Positions 1 to 10,265 of a stretch of DNA of 64,000 nt are shown here, piece after piece. The notes beneath the pieces are model-generated. The model made no database searches, was not told the DNA's origin, and saw nothing but the letters and a program-made list of their open reading frames with translations. Where the stretch lies: NCBI RefSeq assembly GCF_949987535.1, contig NC_080069.1, forward strand, positions 44,691,269 to 44,755,268, given 5' to 3'. The stretch's first letter is position 1, and the number at the start of each line of letters is the position of its first letter. Both the position numbers and the translations under genes were made by a program. The stretch is from Balaenoptera acutorostrata (lineage: Eukaryota > Chordata > Mammalia > Artiodactyla > Balaenopteridae).

Positions 1-24
1 TGAAAAACTTTTTTTTTTTTTCAG

Positions 25-178
25 AAAACTTATCTCAAATTCAAAATAGGAATTTTGGAACACAGAGATATGAACAGTGGATTATCGCAGCTCAGAAAGT
101 GCGCATGGTGTTTCAGATGCCAAAGATGAAGAGAGAAGGATTTGTAAAGCACAGTTTTTCTACACGTCGCGATTGTGG
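25..178 (+). pseudogene. RIGI: RIG-I exon, Hel2i (about residues 494-547), with two indels
   Basis: A polypyrimidine tract and CAG (22-24) precede the exon, and GTATGT follows it at 179. The first part reads as RIG-I ([19 protein letters not shown]). After MP, four bases expected for 'Asp plus one' are missing at about 120. The in-frame reading then becomes [11 protein letters not shown], which is unlike RIG-I. The frame two bases on still reads [16 protein letters not shown], which matches RIG-I residues 529-546. Two more bases are missing at the donor edge, so splicing to 1111 restores the frame. The exon is 154 bases against 160 expected. No stop is created, but about 20 Hel2i residues are replaced. 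The exon is probably exon 11 of 18. Confidence 0.9.
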
Positions 179-1110
179 GTATGTGGCTTCTTTGGAAAAG
201 CATATGTCAGTCGTGTCACCTACTGGGAGCTGCACTGTGGCAGCTGAGAGAGCATCACTTAGGAACTTGCCAGGTGGTTCTTATGAAGCAAACTCCACAA
301 GTTATCCCATTCAGCGTCTTTGCTCTCTGAAACCTAACACTAGAGGCAACGGGACAGAAACAAAGGCCGAGGTTGTATGCCATACCTCAGCATTCCCATA
401 ATTGGCATAATTGGAAAACACTGGGTGGTGATGCACATTATTGTAGATACGTGACCAGTGACAGCCATCTTTAAAGTTCAGTAGGTGGGTTGTGTTGCCA
501 TATCCTGAAGCATGTTTTCCTGCTTTTGGTCAAGCCACATGCTGAGAAATCCAGAGTCTCTGGTTGATGGCTGGCTAATCAAGAAGGTAAGCAACAACAA
601 CCACTATCACCTCTGCTTGTCGTGCCATTGAAAATATTTTAAAATGCACCCAGTCAGTTTGAATTTGTAGAATTTTAATGAATTTAATTGACTATCTGGT
701 GTAAGTGCTCAGCACCATCATTCTGAACAGGTGAAATTACAATTCATTGATGGCTTTGGGTGTATAAAAAGGTTAAGTTGAATGTCTGAATTACATTTTT
801 GTGTGATTTAATCTTTGACTTGCATTTTTCTTGGAATTTTCTTTCTCTTCTAAGGTAGAATTCTAGAATCCAAAGTGATCCTAATTAATTAATGAGTCTA
901 GCTAATTGAGGGGCTTTTTTTTATAGTGTGGTTCTAGGTTTTATTATAGTACTGTTAGAGACCATTCATCTTAAAAAAACTAAGTTGGAATAGATTTGAG
1001 ACAAGTTTATTATTAAAATTAATTCTGTGTTAATTACAGCAAATTGAACTTGAGTACAGCGAATGCATTAGACATTAGAAACATACTGAAACTGTTTTCA
1101 CTTTCAACAG

Positions 1111-1244
1111 ATACAATGATGCCCTCATTATCAATGAGCGTGCTCGAATGAAAAATGCTCTGGATTACTTAAAAGACTTCTTCAGAAATGTCCGAGCAGC
1201 AGGATTTGATGAGATTGAGCAAGCTCTCACTCAGAGATTTGAAG
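1111..1244 (+). pseudogene. RIGI: RIG-I exon, Hel2i (residues 548-591)
   Basis: The acceptor is CAACAG at 1105-1110 and the donor GTGGGT at 1245. The 134 bases encode [20 protein letters not shown] and GFDEIEQ, the same length as human residues 548-591 with no indel or stop. The reading is phase-compatible with 178 only because the upstream exon has lost six bases in total. On its own this exon looks functional. It belongs to the helical Hel2i insert that helps sense the RNA duplex. Confidence 0.93.
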
Positions 1245-1744
1245 GTGGGTGGCGTTTCCAGGAGAGGAAGCCAGTGGAGCCTGGGGACTCCAGGGACAGC
1301 CTACACATATTGTGTCACCCTTAGCGACACGTGGTTACGCTCAGGGACCTGTCCCGCGCTTAAGAAGGTATTATACATGTCAGAACTATGATGCTTCAGG
1401 GAAATCTGGCGCCTATGAAAAGAATCTGCTGCTTATACTATTTCTTGTTTTGAAGAAGGAAAAAATAGTAGGATTTGCAAAGGATACATCCCATCGAAAT
1501 AGTCAATTGATAGTAGCATTTTTTGGTTTAACTTTTAGTAATTTTATAAAGGTTTAAAAATTTTTTAAGAAGTGTTTTAATGATATTAAGACTGTAATTA
1601 TATATACGTCTTTATAAGGAAGAAAACCAACATGGCTCATAATCCCACTGCCTTCATATTAAGAAAAATATAGGAAAATATTAAATGAAAAGTCTCTCTT
1701 CTTCCTCTCTCAAATGCTTTTCCCAAAGGTAATTACTGTTAGCT

Positions 1745-2036
1745 TTTTTTTTTTTAATTTTTTTTAAATTTTTGGCTGTGTTGGGTCTTTCGTCTCTGTG
1801 CGAGGGCTCTCTCCAGCTGCGGCGAGCGGGGGCCACTCTTCATCGCGGTGCGTGGGCCTCTCACCATCGCGGCCTCTCCTGTTGCAGAGCACAGGCTCCA
1901 GACACGCACGCTCAGTAATTGTGGCTCATGGGCCCAGCCGCTCCACGGGATGCGGGATCCTCCCAGACCAGGGCTCGAACCCGTGTCCCCTGCATTGGCA
2001 GGCAGACTCCCAACCACTGCGCCACCAGGGAAGCCC
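1745..2036 (-). repeat. CHR-type tRNA-Glu SINE
   Basis: Reads as the reverse complement of the long cetacean SINE. The T-rich tail comes first, then ggctgtgttgggtct, ending in ccaccagggaagccc. A 17-base target duplication (actgttagc plus T run) lies at about 1735 and at 2037-2053. Confidence 0.85.
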
Positions 2037-2293
2037 ACTGTTAGCTTTTTTTTGCCTACCGAAGTATTAACTATACATATGTGTTCTGCTAAACACTGAA
2101 CAACCAGCTTTCTGGGGGAAAAAATGTATGCATTTATCAGTATATTTAATGTATGCATTAAATTGATGGTTATTTCTCATAAAATTCTGGTCAGAGATTG
2201 GGAGATAAACTGTTTGAACTATAGCTAAAGGTCACAGTGTGTTCTACATTGCTATAATTTATAAACCTTTTGTAAAATGTTCCCCTTTTGCAG

Positions 2294-2442
2294 AAAAGCT
2301 GCAGGAACTAGAAAGTATTTCCATGGATCCCAGCAATGAGAACCCTAAACTCAAAGATCTCTGCTTCATCTTGCAAGAAGAGTACCACTTAAGCCCAGAG
2401 ACCAGAATCATCCTCTTTGGGAAAAACAAAGCACTCGTGGAT
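2294..2442 (+). pseudogene. RIGI: RIG-I exon (residues 592-641), weak donor
   Basis: The acceptor is TTTTGCAG, ending at 2293. The 149 bases encode [28 protein letters not shown] and KALVD, matching human RIG-I 593-641 in length with no stop. The donor at 2443 is GTAACC. It keeps the obligatory GT but is poor from +4 onward. The frame stays open past the donor for about 190 bases, so read-through would add an unrelated tail. An L1 fragment begins only about 80 bases downstream. Confidence 0.92.
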
Positions 2443-4088
2443 GTAACCTTCTTCCTCCTTGTGGATAACAAATTGGCCCAGTACCATTTTATTGAAAAGA
2501 TTGTCCTTTCCTCATTGCTTTGCAATCAAGCATCCATATATGTGTGGGTCTGTTTCTGGGCTCTTTATTCTATTCTGATTTTCTGTTTGTTTATCCTTAC
2601 ACTAATACCTCACTGTCTCAATCACTCTGATTTATAGTAAGTTTTAATACCCGTAGAGAAAGCACTTCATACTTTTTAATTATTTTCATCAATTTTAAAA
2701 AATTTAGCTATTGTATGGGTACCTACTGGTACCTCACTAGGGTTTTAATTTGCATTTCACTAATGACTAATACGGTTGAGCATTTCTTCATACACTTATT
2801 AGCCATTCATATATCTCCTTTGGTGAAGTATCTGTTCACATCTTTTGCCCATTTAAAAATGGGGTTTGATTGGGTTAATTATCATATTATTGTTGAGTTT
2901 TTAAGAGTTCTTTTTTCTGACAAAAATGTCCTCTGTCAAAATGTGATTTGCAAATATTTTCTTCTGATCTTTTCATTCTCTTAACAGTATCTCTTACAGA
3001 TTGAAAGTTTTAACTTTTGACAGAGTCCAGTTTATCATTTTTTTTCTTTTTGTGGATTGTGCTTTTGCTGTTGTGTCTAAGAAACCTTTGCTTACCCAAG
3101 AGCACAAAGATTTTTTCTATGTTATTTTCTAGAAGTTTTATAGATTTACATTTTATATTTAAGTCTACAGTCCATTTTGAGATGTGGGTTGAGATTTTTT
3201 TTTTTCTTTTAGCATGTGGGCATCAAATTGTTTCAGCATATATGGTGAAAAGACTATCCTTTCTCCATTGAATTCCCTTTGTAACTTAAAAAAAAAATCA
3301 GTTGACTGTATTTATGTGGGTCTATTTCTAGATTCTCTATTCTGTTCCATTCATTTATACATCTGTCCTTTCACCCATCCTACACTGTCTTGATTACTGT
3401 AACTTTATAGTAAGTCTTGAAATCAGGTACTATGAGTCTTCCAACTTTTTAATTCTTTTCAAAATTGTTTTATCTATCTTTCTTTACCTTTCCATTTTTA
3501 TTTTAGAATCAGCTCATCCACATCTACAAGAAAGTCTGCTGGAATTTCATTTGGGATTGCATTGAATCTATAGATAAAATTGGGGAGAAATGACATTGTA
3601 ACAATATTGAGTCTTCCAGTCCCTGACCATAGTATATCTCTTCATTTATAGAGGGCTTCTGTATTAGTTATCTAGTGCTGATAACAGATTACCCCAAAAC
3701 TTAGTAGCTGGAAACAACAGACATCTGTCATCTTTTAATATGTATGGGTCAGGAATCTGGAAACAACTTAACTGGGTGTTTCTGTCTCAGGGTGTCTCAT
3801 GAGGCTGCAGTCAGGGTGCTGGCCATGGCTGCAGTTATCTCAGGGCTTGACTCAGAGGACCAACTTCCAGCCCTGCTGTGTGGCTTTTGGCAAAAGATGT
3901 GCTTAGCTCACTCACGGGCGCCCCTCCACAGGCCGGCCTCGCAACATGGCCTCTGGCTTCCTCTAGAGTGAGTGATCCAAGAGAGGTTGAGGGAGAGCAT
4001 CTAATATGGAGGTCACAGTCATTTTATAGCTTCAACTTGGAAGTGATTCCCCTCAGGTCTGCCATATTTTATTCATTAGAAGCAAGTC

Positions 4089-4108
4089 GATAAGACACAC
4101 TGCTATAT

Positions 4109-4155
<47 letters not shown>

Positions 4156-4624
4156 CGGCTGTGTTGGGTCTTCGTTTCTGTGCGAGGGCTTTCCCCAGTT
4201 GCGGCAAGTGGGGGCCACTCTTCATCGCGGTGCGCGGGCCTCTCACTATCGCGGCCTCTCTTGTTGCGGAGCACAGGCTCCAGACGCACAGGCTCAGCAA
4301 TTGTGGCTCACGGGCCTAGTCGCTCCGCGGCATGTGGGATCTTCCCAGACCAGGGCTCGAACCCGTGTCCCCTGCATTGGCAGGCAGACTCTCAACCACT
4401 GCGCCACCAGGGAAACCCTGCTATATTTAAAATAGATAACCAACAAGGACCCTGTATAGCACAGGGAACTCTGCTCAATATTCTGTAATAACCTAAATGG
4501 GAAAAGAATTTGAAAAAGAATAGATACGTGTATATGTATAACTGAATCACTTTTTGCTGTATACCTGAAAGTGACACAACATTGTTAATCAACGATACTC
4601 CAATATAAAATAAAAATTAAAAAA
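4089..4624 (+). repeat. L1 3' end, sense, interrupted by a SINE
   Basis: The text runs 'aaaatagataaccaacaagg' through 'ctgaaagtgacacaacattg' to an A-rich tail, typical of cetartiodactyl L1 3' ends. It is flanked by the 11-base duplication agaagcaagtc. Confidence 0.7.
4112..4417 (-). repeat. CHR-type SINE with (TTTA)n tail
   Basis: A reverse-complemented SINE behind a TTTA array, ending in ccaccagggaaacc. The 12-base duplication ctgctatattta lies at 4100-4111 and 4418-4429. Confidence 0.85.
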
Positions 4625-5109
4625 AGAAGCAAGTCAGTGAGTTCAGTTCACACTTGAGGGGAGGGGATTAAACAGGATCTGAATACCAGCAGGTGGAAAT
4701 CACTCAGGGCTACCTTAGAGGCCACCTGCCACATATTCTTTGGTTTCTTTTATCAGTGTTTTGTCGTTTTCAGCATACAGATTCTGCACATATTTTGTTA
4801 GACTTATACCTAAGTATTAATGCTATTATAAATGGTACTTTTAATTGTTTGTTGCTGGTATATAGAAATACAACTGATGTCTATATATGGATCTTGTGTC
4901 CTGAGATCTTGCTAAATTCACTTATTAGTTCTACATACCCACTATTCTGAACCTTGCCTTTTTCACTTAAAAAAAATCTAAGAGATTAAACCATATCAGA
5001 TTACAAAGATCTATACCATTATAGTTAATTATTGCATAGAATTTAATTACAAGAAGCTTTTTTGCCTCAGGTTTATTAGTCTGAAAACTACTTAAGTATA
5101 CTTGTCTGT

Positions 5110-5235
5110 ATACTTTTTTTAAATTGAAGTATAGTTAATTTACAATGTTGTATTTATTTCTGCTGTACAACAGAGTGATTCAGTTATACATATACATGCA
5201 TTCTTTTTTATATTCTTTTCCATTACGGTTTACTT
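5110..5235 (-). repeat. L1 3' end fragment, antisense
   Basis: Contains 'ttgaagtatagttaatttac' and 'tgctgtacaacagagtgatt', reverse complements of the L1 3' end. It ends less than 100 bases before a RIG-I exon. Confidence 0.55.
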
Positions 5236-5330
5236 TAAGTTTTTTTCCTTCTTCTTGCGTATATTCAATATTGAATTAATACAGATGGTACACAAATAGT
5301 ATCCAACTGATAATTGCTTTGTATTTTCAG

Positions 5331-5421
5331 GCTTTAAAGAAATGGATTGAAGAAAATCCTAAGCTCAGCTTTCTAAAACCTGGCATATTGACTGGACGTG
5401 GCAGAACAAATCAGAAAATAG
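5331..5421 (+). pseudogene. RIGI: RIG-I exon, start of Hel2 (residues 642-672)
   Basis: The acceptor GTATTTTCAG ends at 5330 and the donor GTATTT starts at 5422. The 91 bases encode [20 protein letters not shown] and TGRGRTNQ, 30 codons plus one base, the same as human. No lesion is seen. The segment carries the conserved [10 protein letters not shown] stretch of the second helicase domain. Confidence 0.93.
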
Positions 5422-5507
5422 GTATTTATATATAGTGGATTAGATTTAGTATACTATATATATATGAGAACATATATAATATATTTGAATTCTTTCTTAT
5501 TGCTTGT

Positions 5508-5950
5508 ATCAGTCAGGGTTCAACCAGAGAAGCAAAACCAGTAGGAGATTATATATACATACATATATACGTACATATATATATATTGCAACATATATAA
5601 GTTGGACACAGACACACACACGGGAATTTATTACAAGGAATTGACATAGACACTTGGACTGGCAAAGCAAGTCTGAAGTCTATAGGGCAGGTGCAGGACC
5701 AGGTGGACCCCCACAGGCATGAGCTGTTTGGAGTCTCTGAGTTCAGGGATCACCTAAGCTCTCTTTTAAAGGGCTGACTTGATTAGGTCAGGCCCACCTA
5801 GGATGAAGTCCCTTTTGAGTAACAATGTCAACTGATTTAAGAACTTTAATTACATCTGCAAATTCCCTTCACAGAAGCACCTAGGTGAATATCTGGGGAC
5901 TGCACTTCAGCCTAACTAAGTGGACACATCAAAAAGCCATCACAGTGCTC
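5508..5950. repeat. Unassigned mammalian repeat with (TA)n
   Basis: It begins tcagtcagggttcaaccaga and contains a TA/TACA array (5553-5586). The remainder looks like a widely dispersed repeat, family not assigned. Confidence 0.35.
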
Positions 5951-6609
5951 AAATGCCAGAAATTTGTAGACTTTGCCTCCTTCCATAGGTCCTATAGACA
6001 AAACCAAAGTGTTTTTTTTAATATTGTTTGAGTATGTTACTCTCTTGCTCAAATTCTCAGCCAATAGATTAAGATTAACTGGAAACAGAAATGTTCTCTT
6101 TCTATTTTATTGTTACTCTTTAAACTATAGATACTTTATAAAATATTATATATTTTGTAATTTTTAAAAAAGTCCTAGAGATAATCCTGAAATCTAGGTA
6201 GGGGGGGGGGGTTAAAGGATGAAAGGCTGCCTCTGTTGTCACCCAGGAGGATTCTAGGTGGCCGGTCCTCATCCTGACATTCTCACAGCTGTGCTCCCCA
6301 TGCCTCAGTGAGCGGCAATGGCAGGCCCTTACCGTATCTCTTATTTAGTGTTATTTATAATAAGCAGTCCCCTTGCTGCCAGTCCTCGGTCGTCACCCTT
6401 GCACTTTCCCCTTATGCAAAATTTAAACTTCGTGAATCTAAAAAGTAAAGTCAGATTTTGAAAAGCTGGCTTACCAAATGAAGTCCAACAGCACATTACT
6501 GTGGTTGGAATTCAGAGTTCTCTGCCATATGACTCCAGCATGAGTCTAATTTGATTTTCAAACTTTGTTATTCCTCCGCACATAAGCACCCAGAAACTAT
6601 TTTCATATT

Positions 6610-6662
6610 GTTTGTTCGTCCGTCCCTCCATTCATCCGTCCGTCCGTCCGTCCATCCATCCA
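6610..6662. repeat. (CCGT/CCAT)n microsatellite
   Basis: Tandem cgtc and catc tetramers. Nearby sequence (6000-7100) holds nothing else I could identify apart from a G10 run at about 6201-6210. Confidence 0.7.
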
Positions 6663-7104
6663 CCCGCACTCGTTTAGAACTTACTCTGTTCCAGTACTGT
6701 GTATCTGCCAAGCAGCCTTCCCCTCCTCCTAATACTAGACCACCAGGGCGGGGTATCCCTCCTCCAGACCCCGCAGCACCCTGTTCCACCACCATTTCAT
6801 TGCTCATCACGTTGAATTGTAGTTTCCTATTTATATCCTTCTTCCACAACCTAGGAGCTCCTTGTAGATAAAAATGAACTTTTTCACCATTCCAGCCTTA
6901 TCTGACAGACCATAACTGCTGAATGAATATTTGATGAACAAATGGATAAGTTCAGAAATTAGTGAAGTATGGTGTCTGTCTTGGGCATGTTCATTGTTCA
7001 GTACAAATGATGGTGGAAAGAAATTGTTTTGGCCTCCACAAAATATATCTCAAGATTTTGGCTGCCAATATACTAGGGAAAAAAATGGAACTTTTATAAA
7101 TTCA

Positions 7105-7384
7105 GGAATTCCCTGGTGGAGCAGTGGTTAAGAATACGCCTGCCAGTGCAGGGGACACGGGTTTGAGCCCTGGTCCGGGAAGATCCCACATGCCACGGAG
7201 CAACTAAGCCCGTGCGCCACAACTACTGAAGCCTGTGTGCCTGGAGCCCATGCTTTGCAACAAGAGAAGCCACCGCAATGAGAAGATGTACACCACAACG
7301 AAGAGTAGCCCCCGCTCGCCACAACTAGAGAAAGCCCACGCGCAGCAACGAAGACCCAACGCAGCCAAAAATAAAATATATATA
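7105..7384 (+). repeat. CHR-type SINE, sense
   Basis: Starts ggaattccctggtggagcag and ends ccaaaaataaaata plus a TA run. The short duplication tataaattc flanks both sides. Confidence 0.8.
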
Positions 7385-7429
7385 TATAAATTCTATTAAC
7401 TCTGAGGTGGAGACCACTGAAATTCTTTC

Positions 7430-7960
7430 CTTCGCAGTGTATCAGTGGCTGGGAACTGCATACTGCTGGATCCTAGACTTAAATTCAAAGCCCGATTCTG
7501 CTGCTAGCTAGCTGTCAGTTTGCCATACCTCCAAAACGTCAAGATCTTCACCTATAACAAAGGGGAATCGTAACGTTTGCCACATCAACCTAAAAGGGCC
7601 TTGTGAACTTCCAGCGAGTAAGTAGATGTGAAACGGTGTTGTTAGCTGAAAACTGCTGTGCGTGTGCAAATGTGTTAAAATTAGCTGTTGATATTTTTGC
7701 AAAAACATCAATATTTGTTTTGATACACCATGACCAAAGCCACATAGCTAGTAGGTGCCACAGCTGGGAGTTTAGGTCAGGCAGACTTGTGGCAGAGTCC
7801 AAGTTGTTGGACCCCACCGTAAATATCCTCTCAAAAACAAGGACAAGGATAGGCCCTATCGCTAAGGGTTGTTGTAAGATCATGAATGTAAAGCACTTAT
7901 CACAGTACCTGGCATGTCGTAAGCATTCCATAATTAATAGCTGTTTTTTCAAGGGTAACG
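7430..7960. repeat. MIR-like remnants
   Basis: Scattered MIR core text such as aagcacttatcacagtacct next to RIG-I exon 8004. Strongly decayed, borders approximate. Confidence 0.4.
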
Positions 7961-8003
7961 TTCCCTCTTGGTGAGCTATACCTGCCTTCTGACTCTGACA
8001 CAG

Positions 8004-8174
8004 GAATGACCCTCCCAGTACAGAAGTGTGTATTGGATGCATTCAGAACCGACGGAGATAACAAGATTCTGATTGCCACCTCGGTTGCTGATGAAGGTAT
8101 TGACATTGCTCAGTGCAATCTGGTCCTCCTATATGAGTATGTGGGCAATGTCATCAAAATGATCCAAACCAGAG
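8004..8174 (+). pseudogene. RIGI: RIG-I exon with helicase motif V and start of motif VI (residues 672-729)
   Basis: The acceptor TGACACAG ends at 8003 and the donor GTAAGA starts at 8175. The 171 bases have the human length. They keep motif V ([15 protein letters not shown]) and the first half of motif VI (MIQTRG), which contact ATP and RNA. No stop or frameshift is present, so the helicase core coding is still well preserved here. Confidence 0.94.
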
Positions 8175-8599
8175 GTAAGAAAAGCTTTCATGCCATTACT
8201 AAAAGCCTGCCATTTTATCTGATTTGTGAATGTGTCTGTCATTCCAGTCTTTCTCCTTCACTGTGACCAATGGCACAGTGGACCCTGGTATCATTGGCCC
8301 TAAAGGTGGCTTACTTGGTCAGGACTGGGTGGCTACAATTTTGTCCACTAACATATACTCTATTTTGGTTCTTGTTCACAATGAATACTGATTACTTGAC
8401 CGACATTGGCTGACGTATTTATGGAAGGATAATTCCAACTTTGATTGAGGCTTTGGCAGTCATGTGTGAACCTTTCCTGGTTGTGCTTAGGTGCTGGTGG
8501 GCTCCCTGTATTCCAGAAGAGACACTCCAAGGAGTTGTGTCCCACTTGAACTAGACAGTCTCCTAACTGGTCTCTCTTACTTTTTCTAATTTCCATAAC

Positions 8600-8935
8600 A
8601 ACGGCTGCCACGTCTTTTTTCCAGAAAAACAGCTCTGAGCATGTCCCTTGCCTGTTTAGAAACTCTGGTAGTTCCCCAATTTTATTGATGTTAAAGCATT
8701 TTCAAAATCCAGCACCCAGTTATCTTTCCAACCTTATTCCCCATTCTTCCATTTTATTCATTAGCCACTTCAGCCTACCTGACTTTATCATTTCTTCCTT
8801 TTTGAAGGAATTGTGCGTGTACTGCTCCTGCTGACCTTTGTTTTTCCTCTTCTCCTGCCTCCACATCACCTGTCCCTAATTCTCCCAGCTGGCAATAATC
8901 TCTAATTTGAATGCCTGTGACCCTTTTATCCATCT
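8600..8935 (+). repeat. L2-like remnant
   Basis: Pyrimidine-rich text resembling the L2 3' region (ctcctgcctccacatcacct). The match is weak. 8175-8600 holds nothing clear. Confidence 0.35.
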
Positions 8936-8940
8936 TTCTT

Positions 8941-9089
8941 TATTTAAAAAAAAAAAATTTATTTATTTATTTAGCTGTGCCAGGTCTTAATTGTGGCATG
9001 CGGGATCTAATTCCCTGACCAGGGATCGAACCCTGGCTGCCTGCATTGGGAGCATGGAGTCTTACCCACTGGACCACCAGGGAAGTCCC
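8941..9089 (-). repeat. Short tRNA-derived SINE
   Basis: Contains ccctgaccagggatcgaacc and ends gaccaccagggaagtccc, a tRNA-head-only SINE in reverse orientation. Confidence 0.7.
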
Positions 9090-9106
9090 TATCCATCTTT
9101 CTTTTT

Positions 9107-9115
9107 TTTATAAAT

Positions 9116-9150
<35 letters not shown>

Positions 9151-9468
9151 TTGGCTGTGTTGGGTCTTTGTTGCTGTGTGCAGGCTTTCTCTAGTTGCGG
9201 TGAGTGGGGGCTACTCTTCCTTGTGGTGCGCGGGCTTCTCATTGTTGTGGCTTCTCTTGTTGCACAGCACAGGCTCTAGGCATGCAGGCTTCAGTAGTTG
9301 TGGCACATGGGCTCAGTAGTTGTGGCTTGCAGGCTCTCAGGCTCAGTAGTTGTGGCACATAGGCTTAGTTGCTCCGTGGCATGTGAGATCTTCCTGGGCC
9401 AGGGCTTGAACCCATGTCCCTTGCATTAGCAGGCAGATTCTTAACCACTGTGCCACCAGGGAAGCCCT
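9107..9468 (-). repeat. CHR-type SINE with (TTTA)n tail
   Basis: A long antisense copy with several internal repeats of the 'cagtagttgtggc' block. It is flanked by tatccatctttctt on both sides, a motif also present before the neighbouring short SINE. Confidence 0.8.
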
Positions 9469-9891
9469 CCCTATCCATCTTTCTTATAGCAGTTATCGTT
9501 TTCCACCTATATTCCGGTGGTTGTGAACATATCTTATTTCCCCATTTCCCCATCTGTTTATTATTCATCTTTGGGGCCCTCACCGTGTCATCCTGAGGGT
9601 TCATGCCAGATTGTCTTTAAGCAGTATTTCTAATAATGTGCCTGTCCAGTCACACTGTACCATGGAGACACCGAGGAAGCCTGCCTAAGGTGGGCTCCTT
9701 GTTTATCCGAATGTTTAATGTGCAGGTGCACACCTGAGTTTGACTTCACACCCTACCAGCTCAGCTTTTCTAGAAAGTGGGATTCAGTGAACCAAAGTTG
9801 AATTTTAGGAATACCCCTATTTCTCTCATATTCTCAGATTTATCAGAGTTTTAAGTCACAGACACCAAATAAAATATTTATTTTCTAATAG

Positions 9892-9996
9892 GCAGAGGAA
9901 GAGCAAGAGGGAGCAAGTGCTTCCTTCTGACTAGTAATGATGAATGACTCCATTTTAAGCCTGCAGACGTGAGATGAAGCAGTATTTAAAGAAAAG
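9892..9996 (+). pseudogene. RIGI: RIG-I exon, motif VI and pincer; 47-base deletion and Trp771 stop
   Basis: The acceptor TTCTAATAG ends at 9891 and the donor GTAAGT starts at 9997, so the exon is still spliceable. It opens as RGRARGSKCFLLTS (motif VI, residues 730-743). Human RIG-I has 152 bases here; this copy has 105. Sixteen codons minus one base are missing just after Ser743. The deletion shifts the frame into TGA at 9945-9947. In the ancestral frame the rest reads MMNDSILSLQT, then TGA at 9970-9972 where Trp771 is expected, then DEAVFKEK. There are therefore two independent null mutations. The predicted product ends near residue 746 and lacks most of the pincer and the RNA-capping domain. 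Confidence 0.95.
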
Positions 9997-10114
9997 GTAA
10001 GTCTTTGTATCTGTGTTACTCTTTCAGCATCTGACTGTAAGTCACAAGCAGTCCCTGTTTGTGAGCATGGCTGGTACCTGTTATCATATTGCTCTGAGTG
10101 TTATTTTACTTTAC

Positions 10115-10223
10115 TGTTCCATTCCCCGCACTGTGCGGCTTGTGGGATCTTAGCTCCCTGACCAGGGATTGAACCGCGCCCTTGGCAGTGGAGTCCTAAC
10201 CACTGGACTGCCAGGGAATTCCC
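10115..10223 (-). repeat. Short tRNA-derived SINE
   Basis: Contains ctccctgaccagggattgaa and ends ctgccagggaattccc. It is flanked by tgagtgttatttt copies. Confidence 0.7.
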
Positions 10224-10265
10224 TGAGTGTTATTTTATTTTACTTTTTAAAATATTTTTTAACAT

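Larger units (their letters stand above)
3661..4734. repeat. Unassigned interspersed repeat, itself interrupted
   Basis: It starts with a 'gtattagttatctagtgctg' type sequence common across mammals. I could not assign the family. It is split by an L1 3' end with an 11-base duplication at 4078-4088 and 4625-4635. Confidence 0.4.
2526..4945 (-). repeat. L1 fragment, antisense, interrupted
   Basis: 2526-3658 and about 4735-4945 resemble reverse-complemented mammalian L1. The 'gtgggtct..ttctattctgttcc' block occurs twice (about 2541 and 3315). The two parts are split by later insertions at 3661-4734. Confidence 0.6.

Noticed and set aside
1798..2070. Open frames reading RGLSPAAASGGHSSSRC and similar, also at 4180, 55000, 59423, 23501
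   Set aside because: They are translations of CHR SINEs, repeated across the window, not genes.
2239..2637. A 132-residue open frame on the + strand
   Set aside because: The middle is the RIG-I exon at 2294-2442; the ends are intron read-through.
6568..6871. Open frames on both strands around the CCGT array
   Set aside because: Low-complexity repeat coding with no recognisable domain.
9107..9468. Possible tRNA genes at SINE heads
   Set aside because: The tRNA-like parts belong to SINEs, with no mature tRNA fold or clean gene ends.
9892..9996. Assembly error as the cause of the RIG-I lesions
   Set aside because: Possible for one indel, but a clean 47-base loss, a separate point nonsense change, and paired indels 10 kb away would all have to be errors, while 19 ACO1 exons nearby are clean. 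Raw reads should still be checked.
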